A DNA stretch of 64,000 bases from Elioraea sp964533585. Its GTDB lineage: Bacteria > Pseudomonadota > Alphaproteobacteria > Acetobacterales > Acetobacteraceae. The stretch lies in assembly GCA_964533585.1 (NCBI GenBank), contig CAZHMM010000002.1:1-64000 (forward strand), in the 5' to 3' direction. Within the stretch, counting starts at the first letter, position 1, and each line of letters opens with the position of its first letter. Of the stretch, positions 48,869 through 58,064 are shown one piece after another. The notes beneath the pieces are model-generated. The model worked only from the letters and a program-made list of their open reading frames with translations, was not told the origin of the DNA and did no database searches. The position numbers and the translations under genes are program-made.

Positions 48869-50479
48869 TCACCCGGCGCGGGCGTCCTCGCGGATCATCG
48901 CCGACGCCCGCTCCGCCACCATCAGCACCGCCGGCTGGATGTTCGACGACGGCACGAGCGGAAAGACGCTCGCATCCACCACGCGCAGCCCGGCGATGCC
49001 CTTGACGCGCAGCCGGGTGTCGAGCGGTGCCGCGTTATCGTCGCCCATCCGCACCGTTCCGCAAGGGTGATAGACCGTCGAAGCGGCCGAGCGCACCCAG
49101 TCCGCGATCGCGGCATCGCTCGCGGCCGATGGGCCCGGCAGCAGCTCCTCCTCGATCAGCCCCGCGAGCGGCTGCGCAGCGACGATCCGACGGGTGAGCT
49201 TCACCCCCTCCACCGTCACGTGCAAATCGTTCGGCGCGCTCAGGTAGTTCGGGATGATGCGCGGCGGCGCTTCGGGATCGGCCGAGGCCAGCGAGATCTC
49301 GCCGCGACTGTCGGGCCGGCATTGGCCGACCACGAAGGCGATGCCGGGATGCGGGTGCAGCCCCTCGGCCAGGGTGGTGAAGCTGAAATTGATGAACTGG
49401 ATCTGCAGGTCCGGCTCCTCGGCGCCGGCGGTGACGCGCGCGAACAGGCTCGCCTCGGAGGCACCGACCGCGAGCGGGCCGCGTCGCGCGAACAGCCAGC
49501 GCGCGCCCATGCGCAGATAGCCAAGCCATGAGGCGGTGTACTCGTTCATCGTGCCGGCCGCGCGGGTGCGGAACGGCATCCGCACCACCAGATGATCCTG
49601 CAGGTTCCGCCCGACGCCGCGCGCATCGATCACCGGCGTGATGCCGAACCCCGCCAGCGCGGCCGCATCGCCGATGCCGGAGAGCATCAGCAGTTTCGGG
49701 CTCTCGATCGTGCCGGCGCTGACGATCACCTCGCGCCGCGCCGCCCAGCGCGCCGGCCCGGCCGGTCCGCGGCCCTCGACCGCCCGCGCCCGCCCCTCGG
49801 CGATCACGACGCGATGCGCGCGCACGCCGGTCAGCACGCGCAGATTCGGCCGCGACCGCGCCGGCTTGAGATAGGCGCGGGCCGAGCTGATGCGTCGGCC
49901 GCCGCTGACGTTCAGCGGATTGGGTGCCGCGCCCTCGTACCAGGCGCCGTTGAAGTCCGGACAGGCCGGCTGCCCCGCCGCCTGGCAGGCGGCGACGAAG
50001 GCGCGGCCGGCCGGCGAAAGATCGCGCGTCGGGCCGTTGCGGATCGGCCCCTCGGTGCCGTGCAGGTCTGACGGCGGCCCTTCCCAGGTCTCGATCGCCT
50101 TGAAGGCGGGCAGGCACGCCTCGTAGGACCAGCCGCGCGCGCCCGCCTGCGCCCAGCGGTCATAGTCGCGGGGGCTGCCGCGCAGGAACACCAGCCCGTT
50201 GATCGAGCCCGACCCGCCCAGCACCTTGCCGCGCGGCCACTTGATGCGTCGGCCCTGCAGCTCCGGATCGGCCTCGGTCTCGTACTTCCAGTCGAACTGG
50301 CCCGAGATGAACAGCTTGGCGTAGCCGGCCGGGACGTGGATCCAGTGATGGCGGTCCTCGGGCCCGGCCTCGAGCAGCGTCACCGTCACCGACGGGTCCT
50401 CGGAGAGCCGGGCGGCGAGCACGCAGCCGGCGCTGCCGCCGCCGACGATCACGTAGTCCGACTCGGCACTCTCCGTCAC
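48869..50479 (-). CDS. GMC family FAD-dependent oxidoreductase
   Basis: A 536-residue choline-dehydrogenase-like flavoenzyme. The FAD-binding motif is YVIVGGGSAGCVLAARLSED; the GMC signatures are GKVLGGSGSINGLVFLRG and SAGTIESPKLLMLSGIGD; the C-terminal active-site pair lies in VYHPCGTVRMG and VPSSNIQPAVLMVAE. It starts with GTG 50479 preceded by GGGAGGAC. The alcohol substrate is unknown. It is divergent from the PEP carboxylase. Confidence 0.92.
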   Translation of the reverse strand: MTESAESDYVIVGGGSAGCVLAARLSEDPSVTVTLLEAGPEDRHHWIHVPAGYAKLFISGQFDWKYETEADPELQGRRIKWPRGKVLGGSGSINGLVFLRGSPRDYDRWAQAGARGWSYEACLPAFKAIETWEGPPSDLHGTEGPIRNGPTRDLSPAGRAFVAACQAAGQPACPDFNGAWYEGAAPNPLNVSGGRRISSARAYLKPARSRPNLRVLTGVRAHRVVIAEGRARAVEGRGPAGPARWAARREVIVSAGTIESPKLLMLSGIGDAAALAGFGITPVIDARGVGRNLQDHLVVRMPFRTRAAGTMNEYTASWLGYLRMGARWLFARRGPLAVGASEASLFARVTAGAEEPDLQIQFINFSFTTLAEGLHPHPGIAFVVGQCRPDSRGEISLASADPEAPPRIIPNYLSAPNDLHVTVEGVKLTRRIVAAQPLAGLIEEELLPGPSAASDAAIADWVRSAASTVYHPCGTVRMGDDNAAPLDTRLRVKGIAGLRVVDASVFPLVPSSNIQPAVLMVAERASAMIREDARAG

Positions 50480-50578
50480 GCTGTCCTCCCGCGTCTGGCG
50501 GGCGAACGGTATCGGCGTGCCAGCGCGGGTCAACCGACGCTGGCGTTTGTCGTCTTCGCAGGTGCACAATGGTTCATC

Positions 50579-53356
50579 GTGGACACTGCGCCGACCCCCT
50601 TTCTCGATGCCGCGGTCGAGGACCTGCTTGGGCTGACTGCGCGGGCGCGCGCCGCCGCCGCGGCCGACCCTTTCGGCAACCCGGTGCTGTCGGTGGCGCT
50701 CGGGATCAGCCGGCGGATCGATGACGGCGCGCTGAACGAGGCCTCGCTCGGCGCGGCACTGCGCCGGCTGGCCGACGAGGCGTTCCACGACCGTGCCGCC
50801 CGCCTTGCGCGCTATGTCGGCGAGACCGGCTCGGCGCAGTTCGACCGGCTCGCCGCGCAGATCATCCGTCCCGATCCGGCCGACAGCCCGGTGCCGTGGG
50901 CGGGCTTCCGCGCCGCGGTCGAGCGGCCGCGCTATGCGGCGGTGTTCACCGCCCATCCGACCTTCTCGATGCCGTTCCCGGCCGCTTCCCTGCTCGCCCG
51001 CGCCGCGCATGACGAGACCGCGCGCCACGCCGCGCCACCCGCGCACCGCCCCGCACCGATCACGCTGGAGGAGGAGTTCGCCCAGGCCGCCGGCGCGATC
51101 GCGCACGCGCGCGACGCGATCGACGCGCTGGTGTCCGCGCTGGTCGCCGCGGCCCGCATGGCCTGGCCCGACCGCTGGACGGTGCTCAACCCCGCGCCGG
51201 TGCTGGTCGCCTCCTGGGTCGGCTATGACACCGACGGGCGCACCGATATCGGCTGGGCCGACACGATCGGCTTCCGGCTGCGCATGAAGGCGATGGGGCT
51301 GGCGCGGCTCGCCGCCGCCGTGCCGCCCGGCCCGCTCGCCGAAACGCTCGCCGCCGCGCTCGCCGAGACCGACCGGCAGCTGGCCCTCTGCCCCGTCGGC
51401 ACGGCGCCGGAGACGGAGGCGGTGCAGCGTTTCGCGCAGGCGCTGATCGCCGGCCGCGACGTCGCGTTGACCGGGATCGAGGCCGTGCAGGCCGCGTTCG
51501 ACGCCGCGATCGCGGAGGCGGACGACGCCACGCGCCAGCCCCTCGTGGTCGCGCGCGCCGGGCTGGTCTCGCACGGCCTGGCGCTGGCCCACACCCATGT
51601 GCGGCTCAACGCGCAGCAGGTCCACAACGCGCTGCGCCACCGCCTCGGCTTCGACGCCGCCCCCGAGGACCGCGCCCGACGGCGCGGCCTGATCGCGGCG
51701 ATCAACGCCGCACTCGACACGGTGCGGCCGGTGCCGGTCGATTTCGGCGCGCTGCTTGCCGAGCAGTCCTCGGCGGCGCGGCTGATGATGACGGTCGCGC
51801 AGATCCTGAAGCACATCGACGGCTCGCAGCCGATCCGCTTCCTGATCGCCGAGACCGAGACGGGCTACACGCTGCTCGCCGCGCTGTGGCTGGCGCGCCG
51901 CTTCGGGGTGGAGGAGCGGGTCGAGATCAGCCCGCTGTTCGAGACGCCGGAGGGGCTGGAGCACGGCGCGCGCGTGCTGGAGGAGGCACTCCGCAGCCCG
52001 CATTTCCGCGCCTATCTGCGGCGCCTCGGCCGGCTCTGCCTGCAGTTCGGCTACTCGGATTCGGGGCGCTTCGTCGGCCAGCCCGCCGCCTCGTTCCTGA
52101 TCGAGCGGCTGCGTCTGAAGCTCGCCGAGACGCTGCGCCGCTTCGATCTCGGCGGGCTCGACCTCGTGCTGTTCAACACGCATGGCGAGTCGATCGGCCG
52201 GGGCGCGCATCCGTCCAGCCTCGCCGACCGGCTCGAGTATCTCGCCCCGGCGCAGTCGCGCGCGCGCTTCGCCGAGGCGGGGTTGTCGGTGCGCGAGGAG
52301 AGCAGTTTTCAGGGTTCGGACGGGTATCTGCTGTTCGGCACGCCGGCGTTGGCGACCGCCGCGGTGGCGCGCATCGCCGAGCATCTGTTCGACCCGCCGG
52401 CCGCGCCCGACGACCCGATCTACGCCGAGGCCGACTACGCTGCCGAGTTCTTCGGCTCGGTGCGCGCCGCCGTCGAGGCGCTGGTGCTCGATCCGGGCTA
52501 TGCCGCGCTGCTCGGCGCGTTCGGCCCGGCGCTGCTCGACCCGACCGGCTCGCGCCCGGCCAAGCGGCAGATCGACGGGCTCGGCGGACCGGCGATGATC
52601 GGCCATCCGCGCGAACTCCGCGCGATCCCGAACAATGCGATCCTGCATCAGCTCGGCTGGCTCGCGAACACGCTGCACGGGCTCGGCCAGGCGGTCGCGC
52701 GCGCGCCGGAGACCTTCGCCGAGATGCGCGCCAGGAGTCCGCGCTTCGGCCGGGCGATGGCGATGGCGGCGGCCGCGCGCGCCGCGGGCGATCTCGATAT
52801 CCTGCGCGGCTATGTGGCCACGCTCGATCCCGGCACCTGGTTCGATCGCGCGCAGCGCTCGACGCGGCCCGGGCGACGCGAGCAGCTCGCCGCCGTCGCG
52901 GCGGCGCTGGAGACGTTCGATCTTGCCGCACCCGTGCGGCGGCTGTTCCGCCGTCTGCAGGCGGACGGGCTGGCGCTCGATGCGGCCTGGCGGAGCGAGG
53001 GCGCGTCGGACCGGCTGGTGGCGATGCATGCGCTGCGGATCGCCGCGATCCACCGCATCTGGCTGCTTGCCGCGCGCATTCCCGATTTCAGCCCGCGCCA
53101 CGGCGTGACGCGCGCCGCGCTGGTCGCGCGCATCCTGCGGCTCGACGTGCCGGCCGCGGTCGATCTGCTGGAGGAGGTGTTCCCGTCGCTGCCGGATCCC
53201 GCCGCGGCGATGGATTTCGGCGAGCCGGCCGGTCCGCGCGCCGCGACCACCTACGAGGCTGAGCACGCCGAGATCCTCGGCCCGATGCGTCGCTGGTTCG
53301 CGCTGGTGCGCGAGGGCTCGGCCGCGATCGCGCACGAGGTCGGATCGTTCGGGTAG
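50579..53356 (+). CDS. Atypical phosphoenolpyruvate carboxylase
   Basis: A 925-residue protein with the overall layout of PEP carboxylase, which adds bicarbonate to phosphoenolpyruvate to give oxaloacetate. Conserved parts are FTAHPTFS (catalytic H126), PLFETPEGLEHG, FGYSDSGRF and ELRAIPNN. Several normally fixed residues differ: FHGRGGS is FNTHGES, losing the first loop arginine; YSDSAKDAG is YSDSGRFVG, with arginine for lysine; and the GDRDGNP region reads GYDTDGRTD. It may be a distinct clade or have changed activity. The start (GTG 50579) is not firmly supported, and the frame is open further upstream. Confidence 0.8.
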   Translation: MDTAPTPFLDAAVEDLLGLTARARAAAAADPFGNPVLSVALGISRRIDDGALNEASLGAALRRLADEAFHDRAARLARYVGETGSAQFDRLAAQIIRPDPADSPVPWAGFRAAVERPRYAAVFTAHPTFSMPFPAASLLARAAHDETARHAAPPAHRPAPITLEEEFAQAAGAIAHARDAIDALVSALVAAARMAWPDRWTVLNPAPVLVASWVGYDTDGRTDIGWADTIGFRLRMKAMGLARLAAAVPPGPLAETLAAALAETDRQLALCPVGTAPETEAVQRFAQALIAGRDVALTGIEAVQAAFDAAIAEADDATRQPLVVARAGLVSHGLALAHTHVRLNAQQVHNALRHRLGFDAAPEDRARRRGLIAAINAALDTVRPVPVDFGALLAEQSSAARLMMTVAQILKHIDGSQPIRFLIAETETGYTLLAALWLARRFGVEERVEISPLFETPEGLEHGARVLEEALRSPHFRAYLRRLGRLCLQFGYSDSGRFVGQPAASFLIERLRLKLAETLRRFDLGGLDLVLFNTHGESIGRGAHPSSLADRLEYLAPAQSRARFAEAGLSVREESSFQGSDGYLLFGTPALATAAVARIAEHLFDPPAAPDDPIYAEADYAAEFFGSVRAAVEALVLDPGYAALLGAFGPALLDPTGSRPAKRQIDGLGGPAMIGHPRELRAIPNNAILHQLGWLANTLHGLGQAVARAPETFAEMRARSPRFGRAMAMAAAARAAGDLDILRGYVATLDPGTWFDRAQRSTRPGRREQLAAVAAALETFDLAAPVRRLFRRLQADGLALDAAWRSEGASDRLVAMHALRIAAIHRIWLLAARIPDFSPRHGVTRAALVARILRLDVPAAVDLLEEVFPSLPDPAAAMDFGEPAGPRAATTYEAEHAEILGPMRRWFALVREGSAAIAHEVGSFG

Positions 53357-53420
53357 CGCGGTTCCCGATGAGGTGGACGCACCTGATCGGGTGACGGTGC
53401 GCGCACGCGGCGCCTGCGCG

Positions 53421-54680
53421 TCAGCCCGCCTGTTCGAGCATCGCCATCGCCTCATCTGAGCCGAGCAGGATCTCGGCGAGCCGGGCGATCTCGGCTCGGC
53501 CGATCCCGCCCGCCGAACCTTGCGCGGCGGCCCGCATCAGCACGCTCACCGGCTGCCGGGCCGCCGCCAGCGCCTCCTTGAACGCCGAGGTCGCGCCGGC
53601 GAGCCGTCCGGCCGCCTCGATCCGCTTCGCGGCATGCGCCGCCGTTTCGAGCGCGCGCACGGCATCCGCCTCCGCCGCGCCCTCGCGCGCAAGGGCGGCG
53701 AGCGGCGCGATCACGCTGTCCCGCACGGTGGTGGTGAACTGCCCGCCGAGGATGCGCCCAGCCTCGATCGCCAACGCATCGAAGCGCGGCATCCCTTCCA
53801 GAATCGAGACGATCGTGACGAGCCGCATCGCCGCCTGGCCGCGCCGCTCGGCGGCGACGCCCGGCCCGGTCACCGGCGCCTCGAGATCAGCCTTCAGCGC
53901 GTCCGCCACCTCGGCCACCACGCCGAACACGGCGGGGCGGTCGAGCTTGGCGGCGATGTCGCGGATGATGCGCGTCACCGATTCGGGGAACTCGGAGCGG
54001 AACAGCATGGCCGCGGCGATCAGCCGGAACAGGCCGGGGTCACGCTGGACGCAGCCGAGCAGCAGCGCGCGATGCGGCGCGGTCGGCAGGGTGGGATCGA
54101 GGGCGACGCCGTTGCGCGGCAGCAATGCAGCCGCCACCGCCTCGCCGAGCCGCATCAGCGGAAGGATCGAGCCTAGGCAGTTGCCCAGCAGGTGCGCGTC
54201 GTGTCCGGCGGCGGCCAGCGCCCGGCCGATGCCGCGCGGATCGTCGTGGAAGGCCTCCAGCACCTCGACCGCGCCTGGCCACAGCCGCCGACCGACCGCC
54301 ATCACGGCCGGCGTGTCATCAGCGCGCCGGCCTTCGGCAAGACGCTCGGCCTCGGCCCAGGCGGCGGGATCGATCCGCTCGCGCACCAGCGCGAACAGCG
54401 GCGAGAGCACGGCGCGCGGCATGCGCAAGCCGTCGCGCGGCACGCCGTCGCCGGCGGCGAGCAACCCCTCGAACGGCACGACCAGCGCGCGCTGCGGCGT
54501 CAGCGGCCGGGGAATGTGCAGGCCGGCGATGCGCGGCCGGACAAGCTCGACCAGGTCCTCGACCTCGGCGCGCCTTGGGTGGCGATCGATCGCGGCGATC
54601 ACCGCGCGCAGCCGCCCCTCGGGCGCATTGCGCAGCGAGGTGGCGATCTCGGTCCGGACCGTCTCGGATGCGGTCGTCAT
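53421..54680 (-). CDS. Unknown alpha-helical protein, downstream member of a coupled pair
   Basis: A 419-residue protein, Ala/Arg-rich and almost wholly helical in character, with no signal peptide, membrane segment or motif I recognise. Its ATG (54680) overlaps the stop of the upstream gene (54677) as ATGA, so the two are made together. Codon use is like that of neighbouring real genes. It may be a scaffold or regulatory partner of the upstream protein. I cannot name a family. Confidence 0.7.
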   Translation of the reverse strand: MTTASETVRTEIATSLRNAPEGRLRAVIAAIDRHPRRAEVEDLVELVRPRIAGLHIPRPLTPQRALVVPFEGLLAAGDGVPRDGLRMPRAVLSPLFALVRERIDPAAWAEAERLAEGRRADDTPAVMAVGRRLWPGAVEVLEAFHDDPRGIGRALAAAGHDAHLLGNCLGSILPLMRLGEAVAAALLPRNGVALDPTLPTAPHRALLLGCVQRDPGLFRLIAAAMLFRSEFPESVTRIIRDIAAKLDRPAVFGVVAEVADALKADLEAPVTGPGVAAERRGQAAMRLVTIVSILEGMPRFDALAIEAGRILGGQFTTTVRDSVIAPLAALAREGAAEADAVRALETAAHAAKRIEAAGRLAGATSAFKEALAAARQPVSVLMRAAAQGSAGGIGRAEIARLAEILLGSDEAMAMLEQAG

Positions 54681-55798
54681 GCGACGGTGCGCGCCAGCGC
54701 GCGCTCATTGCGGGCGATCGCGTCGGCATCGGCAAGCTCGGCCAGCCACTCGCCCCCGCGCACCACCTTGCGCGCGTAGTTCGGTGGCGCGACGGCCTGC
54801 ACCGTGCCGCCGGTGATCTCGCGCGGCAGCATGGGCAGCAGCATGTGGATCTCGGGCAGGACATGCCGCTGGCTGCCGGGCGGCTGCTCGCCGGCGGTCA
54901 TCCAGATCGACACGAGCGTCGCCCAGCCGTCGAGCAGCCATTCGGCGCGCGTCAGGCGGGCCTTGGCGGCGCTGCGGTTCTCGGCCCAGGCCATCACCAG
55001 GGCCTGCGGCCGCGTCGCCTCGGCGCGCGCGCGGCCGAGTGCGTCGTCGGCGAGGGTCACGGTCATGTCGCCGACGCCGAGGATCGCCCGCACGGCATCG
55101 GGATCGGCGCGCGTGTCCTCGGCCGCGAGGATGCGCACCTCGGCGAGCAGGCGCTGGGCGGCGGCGAGGTCGCGCGGTGTCTGGGCCGGCCGCTCGGGCG
55201 TGCCGCCCATGCGCGCGAGCACGGTGGCCAGTTCCTCGAGGGTCTGCGCCATGATCTCCGGCACGAGACCCAGGCGTGGCGCGATCGGTGCCAGCAGCGA
55301 GGGGGCAAGGTCGATCAGGTCCTGGCGCGAATGCGCCTTGGCGATCATGTCGGAGCCGGCGAGGCCGGCCTGGCCGAGCAGGGTGGCGAGCAGGGTGGCG
55401 TAGGCGCCGCGCCACTCGCGCTCCTCGGCGTCGATCGCCGCGATGGCGGCCGTCTTGGCCGCCTGCCCGCCATAGCCATCGGCCGAGACGGTGCGGGCGG
55501 CGCGACGGATCTCGAGCGGGCTGATCGCGCCGCTCTCCTCGATGCGCTTGTAGACCAGCCTGTCATGCACGGTGACGCGCACCATCTCGGTCACGCCGTC
55601 CCACGGGCCGACATACCAGCCGGGGCCGCCGGCCGGGTTGCGCAGCACGATCTCGCGCATGCCGGAGGTGCCGAGACGGATGCGCGCCTGCTGGAGCAGC
55701 GGCGAGGTGAAGGGCACCGTCGCGCCGCGTTCCAGGAACGTGGCGGGCTGGAAATCCGTCAGCAGGGCCCGCGGCGCGGCGGGAGCCGGGGAGGTCAT
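54677..55798 (-). CDS. Unknown protein, upstream member of a coupled pair
   Basis: A 373-residue protein. The N-terminal part has a distinctive beta-rich stretch (LLTDFQPATFLERGATVPFT; REIVLRNPAGGPGWYVGPWD), then long helical segments (IAAIDAEEREWRGAYATLLA; LARMGGTPERPAQTPRDLAA). ATG 55798 has GGGGAGG upstream. No known domain is evident. It is translationally coupled to the next gene. The pair sits beside, but separate from, an enoyl-CoA hydratase. Confidence 0.72.
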   Translation of the reverse strand: MTSPAPAAPRALLTDFQPATFLERGATVPFTSPLLQQARIRLGTSGMREIVLRNPAGGPGWYVGPWDGVTEMVRVTVHDRLVYKRIEESGAISPLEIRRAARTVSADGYGGQAAKTAAIAAIDAEEREWRGAYATLLATLLGQAGLAGSDMIAKAHSRQDLIDLAPSLLAPIAPRLGLVPEIMAQTLEELATVLARMGGTPERPAQTPRDLAAAQRLLAEVRILAAEDTRADPDAVRAILGVGDMTVTLADDALGRARAEATRPQALVMAWAENRSAAKARLTRAEWLLDGWATLVSIWMTAGEQPPGSQRHVLPEIHMLLPMLPREITGGTVQAVAPPNYARKVVRGGEWLAELADADAIARNERALARTVA

Positions 55799-55882
55799 GG
55801 GCGTGCGCTTCCCCAGGGCTTGAGGGATACCCCATCCTGCCACCGCATGGTTAACGAGATGCTGCGGGCGGGGCGCCCGCGG

Positions 55883-56671
55883 TCAGCGTCCCTCGAACAC
55901 CGGCTTGCGCTTGGCGAGGAACGCGCGATAGGCGTTCTGGTAGTCCTCGGTGCGGGTGAAGTCGTTCACCGCCGCCTCCTCCTCGGGCGTGATCGGCAAC
56001 TCCCCGCGCAGGCGCTGCAAGGCGCGCTTGTGGAACCGGGCCGAGAGCGGCGCGCCTTCGCAGATGCGCCGGGCGAGCGCCATCGCCTCCTCCTCGACGC
56101 GGTCGTCGGGCACGACCCGCGAGAGCAGGCCCTTCTGGTACGCCTCCGTGCCGTTGAAGATCCGCCCCTCGATGAAGATCTCGGCGGCGACCGCGTAGCC
56201 GACGATCTGCACCACCGGGTCCATCTCGGCATAGGGGTACCAGATGCCGAGATTGCGCGCGGTGATACCGAAGCGGATCGAGTCCCCGCCGACGCGGAAG
56301 TCGCACATCGTGGCGATGCCCGCGCCGCCGCCGATGCAGACGCCGCGGATCATCGCCACTGTCGGGTGGCGGCAGCTGCGCAGGTTCTGGAAGGTCTCGT
56401 GCAGCACCTCGCCGTAACGGTCCTCCTTGTCGCGGCTGCCGCGCTCGACCTCGAAGGCGGAGATGTCGGCGCCCGCGCTGAACGCCTCCGCACCCGCGCC
56501 GCGCAGCACGACGCAGCGCAGGCTGTCGTCGTCGGAGAGCCGGCGCATCACCGCGCCGAGCGTGCGCCACATCGCCAGATCGAAGGCGTTGCGCTTGGCC
56601 GCGCGGTCGAACACGACGACGGCGATGTGCGGCTCGGGGCGTTCGGTGCGGATATGCGGGCTGTCGTCCAT
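55883..56671 (-). CDS. Enoyl-CoA hydratase/isomerase family protein
   Basis: A 262-residue crotonase-fold protein. The oxyanion-hole motifs are GAEAFSAGADISAF and RGVCIGGGAGIATMCDFRV. The usual second catalytic glutamate position near GITARNLGIWYPYAEMD is not clear, so it may be an isomerase or a variant hydratase. ATG 56671 is chosen because AAGGAA is six bases upstream; ATG 56686, overlapping the previous stop as ATGA, is an alternative adding five residues. Confidence 0.88.
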   Translation of the reverse strand: MDDSPHIRTERPEPHIAVVVFDRAAKRNAFDLAMWRTLGAVMRRLSDDDSLRCVVLRGAGAEAFSAGADISAFEVERGSRDKEDRYGEVLHETFQNLRSCRHPTVAMIRGVCIGGGAGIATMCDFRVGGDSIRFGITARNLGIWYPYAEMDPVVQIVGYAVAAEIFIEGRIFNGTEAYQKGLLSRVVPDDRVEEEAMALARRICEGAPLSARFHKRALQRLRGELPITPEEEAAVNDFTRTEDYQNAYRAFLAKRKPVFEGR

Positions 56672-56682
56672 CGTCGGTTCCT

Positions 56683-57327
56683 TCATGAGTCGAATGCGGC
56701 GCGGCCGTTCACGTGCCGCCAGTGGTGCCAGAGCAGGCGCGCGGCGAGGCCGCGATACGGCGCCCACGGCTCGGCGAGCGCCCGCAGCGCGCGCTCGGCC
56801 GGGCGGGCGGGCAGGCCGCGCAGATCGGCGAGGCTCGCGGCGAGCGCCAGATCGGCGGCGGGGAAGACATCGCGGCGCTGGAGCGCGAACAGCAGGTAGA
56901 TCTCGGCGGACCAGCGGCCGAAGCCCTTCAGCGCGGCGATCGCGGCGATCGCCTCCTCGTCGGGCAGGGCGGCGAGCGTCTCCGCATCGAGCCGCCCGTC
57001 CGCGAAGGCGTCGGCGAGGCCGCGCGCATAGGCGATCTTGGGGCGCGACAGCCCGGCTTGGCGCAGCGCCTCGTCGGAGAGGGCGAGGAACGCGCGCGGG
57101 CAGGGCGGGGTCGCGAGAAGTGCGCGCAGCCGGGTCCAGATCGCGGCGGCAGCGAGGTTGCTGATCTGCTGGCCGACGATCGCGGCGAGCAGGCCGGGGA
57201 AGCCGGCCTCGCGGGTGCGCCAGGGAAGCGGGCCGGCACGGCGCTCGATCGCGGCGAAGGCAGGCTCGCGGGCATAGAGGCGGCGCAGCGCGGCGCGCTC
57301 GGCCGGCGGGAGAGGCGGGGCGGACAC
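56683..57327 (-). CDS. DNA-3-methyladenine glycosylase II-like protein
   Basis: A 214-residue base-excision glycosylase of the AlkA/HhH-GPD family, removing alkylated bases. The helix-hairpin-helix is LKGFGRWSAEIYLLFALQRR, and the catalytic aspartate follows in VFPAADLAL. The N-terminal AlkA extension is absent, as in the short bacterial forms. It starts with GTG 57327. It overlaps or abuts the enoyl-CoA hydratase start. Confidence 0.9.
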   Translation of the reverse strand: MSAPPLPPAERAALRRLYAREPAFAAIERRAGPLPWRTREAGFPGLLAAIVGQQISNLAAAAIWTRLRALLATPPCPRAFLALSDEALRQAGLSRPKIAYARGLADAFADGRLDAETLAALPDEEAIAAIAALKGFGRWSAEIYLLFALQRRDVFPAADLALAASLADLRGLPARPAERALRALAEPWAPYRGLAARLLWHHWRHVNGRAAFDS

Positions 57328-57379
57328 GCGGCGGAGACTGCCGCCGCGTGCCCCAGGCGTAAAGGGACCGTGCCGCGCG

Positions 57380-57874
57380 TCAACCGACGCGGCGCACGCG
57401 GCCGGTGTTGCGGTCCATCTCGAAGGTGGCGATCACGCCGCCGTTCTCGGTGGTGAGCGCGAACCGCGCGGTCCGGCTGCCGGCATCGGTCACGTCGCCG
57501 ATCCGCCAGGTGCGCTCGCCGAACCACAGCAGGCCCGCCTCGGCGATCTTGCGCACATCGTCGTTGCTCAGGTTCTTGTTGTCGCGATTGATGAAGAACC
57601 CGCCGAACGGGCCGCCGCGATGGTGCTGGCCGCGCTGCCAGCCGCGCTCGCCCCGCTCGCCGCGCATCGCACCGCGCCGCTCGGCCCACGGCCCGCGCGG
57701 ACCGTCGCCGCGTTCCATCATCATGCCGGGCCGACCGTCGCCTCCCGACCCCATGCCCGGGCCAGGACCCGGCCCGCCCTGGGCGTGGGCGCCCATGCTG
57801 CCGGCGCCGTAGCCGACCAGCCCGGCCGTCGCGAGCCCGCCTGCCACCAGCGCCACCTTCAGAACTCGGCTCAT
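57380..57874 (-). CDS. Exported Gly/Met/His-rich protein
   Basis: A 164-residue protein with a signal peptide or anchor (LKVALVAGGLATAGLVGYGA), a low-complexity Gly/Pro/Met/Arg stretch (GPGPGPGMGSGGDGRPGMMM) and a His-rich turn (GQHHRGGPFGGFF). A compact C-terminal domain follows (NKNLSNDDVRKIAEAGLLWF, then WRIGDVTDAGSRTARFALTT). The Met/His content suggests metal contact. It is divergent from a two-component system and may be its target or accessory sensor; both ideas are inference. Confidence 0.75.
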   Translation of the reverse strand: MSRVLKVALVAGGLATAGLVGYGAGSMGAHAQGGPGPGPGMGSGGDGRPGMMMERGDGPRGPWAERRGAMRGERGERGWQRGQHHRGGPFGGFFINRDNKNLSNDDVRKIAEAGLLWFGERTWRIGDVTDAGSRTARFALTTENGGVIATFEMDRNTGRVRRVG

Positions 57875-58064
57875 TCTCGTCCTCCGTCATGAGCATCCCG
57901 GGATCGGGACCGTGGCCAGCATCGCGCCGGCGGCTTGCGCGCGTGTGTCGGAGAGCGGGCCGAAGTGCCACGAAGTGTGACGAAGCGTGACAGGTGCGGG
58001 TGCGGCAATGCGCCGCAACACTCCGGGCGTTGCCGGCGCGCCGCCTGCGCGTCACAACCGGGCC

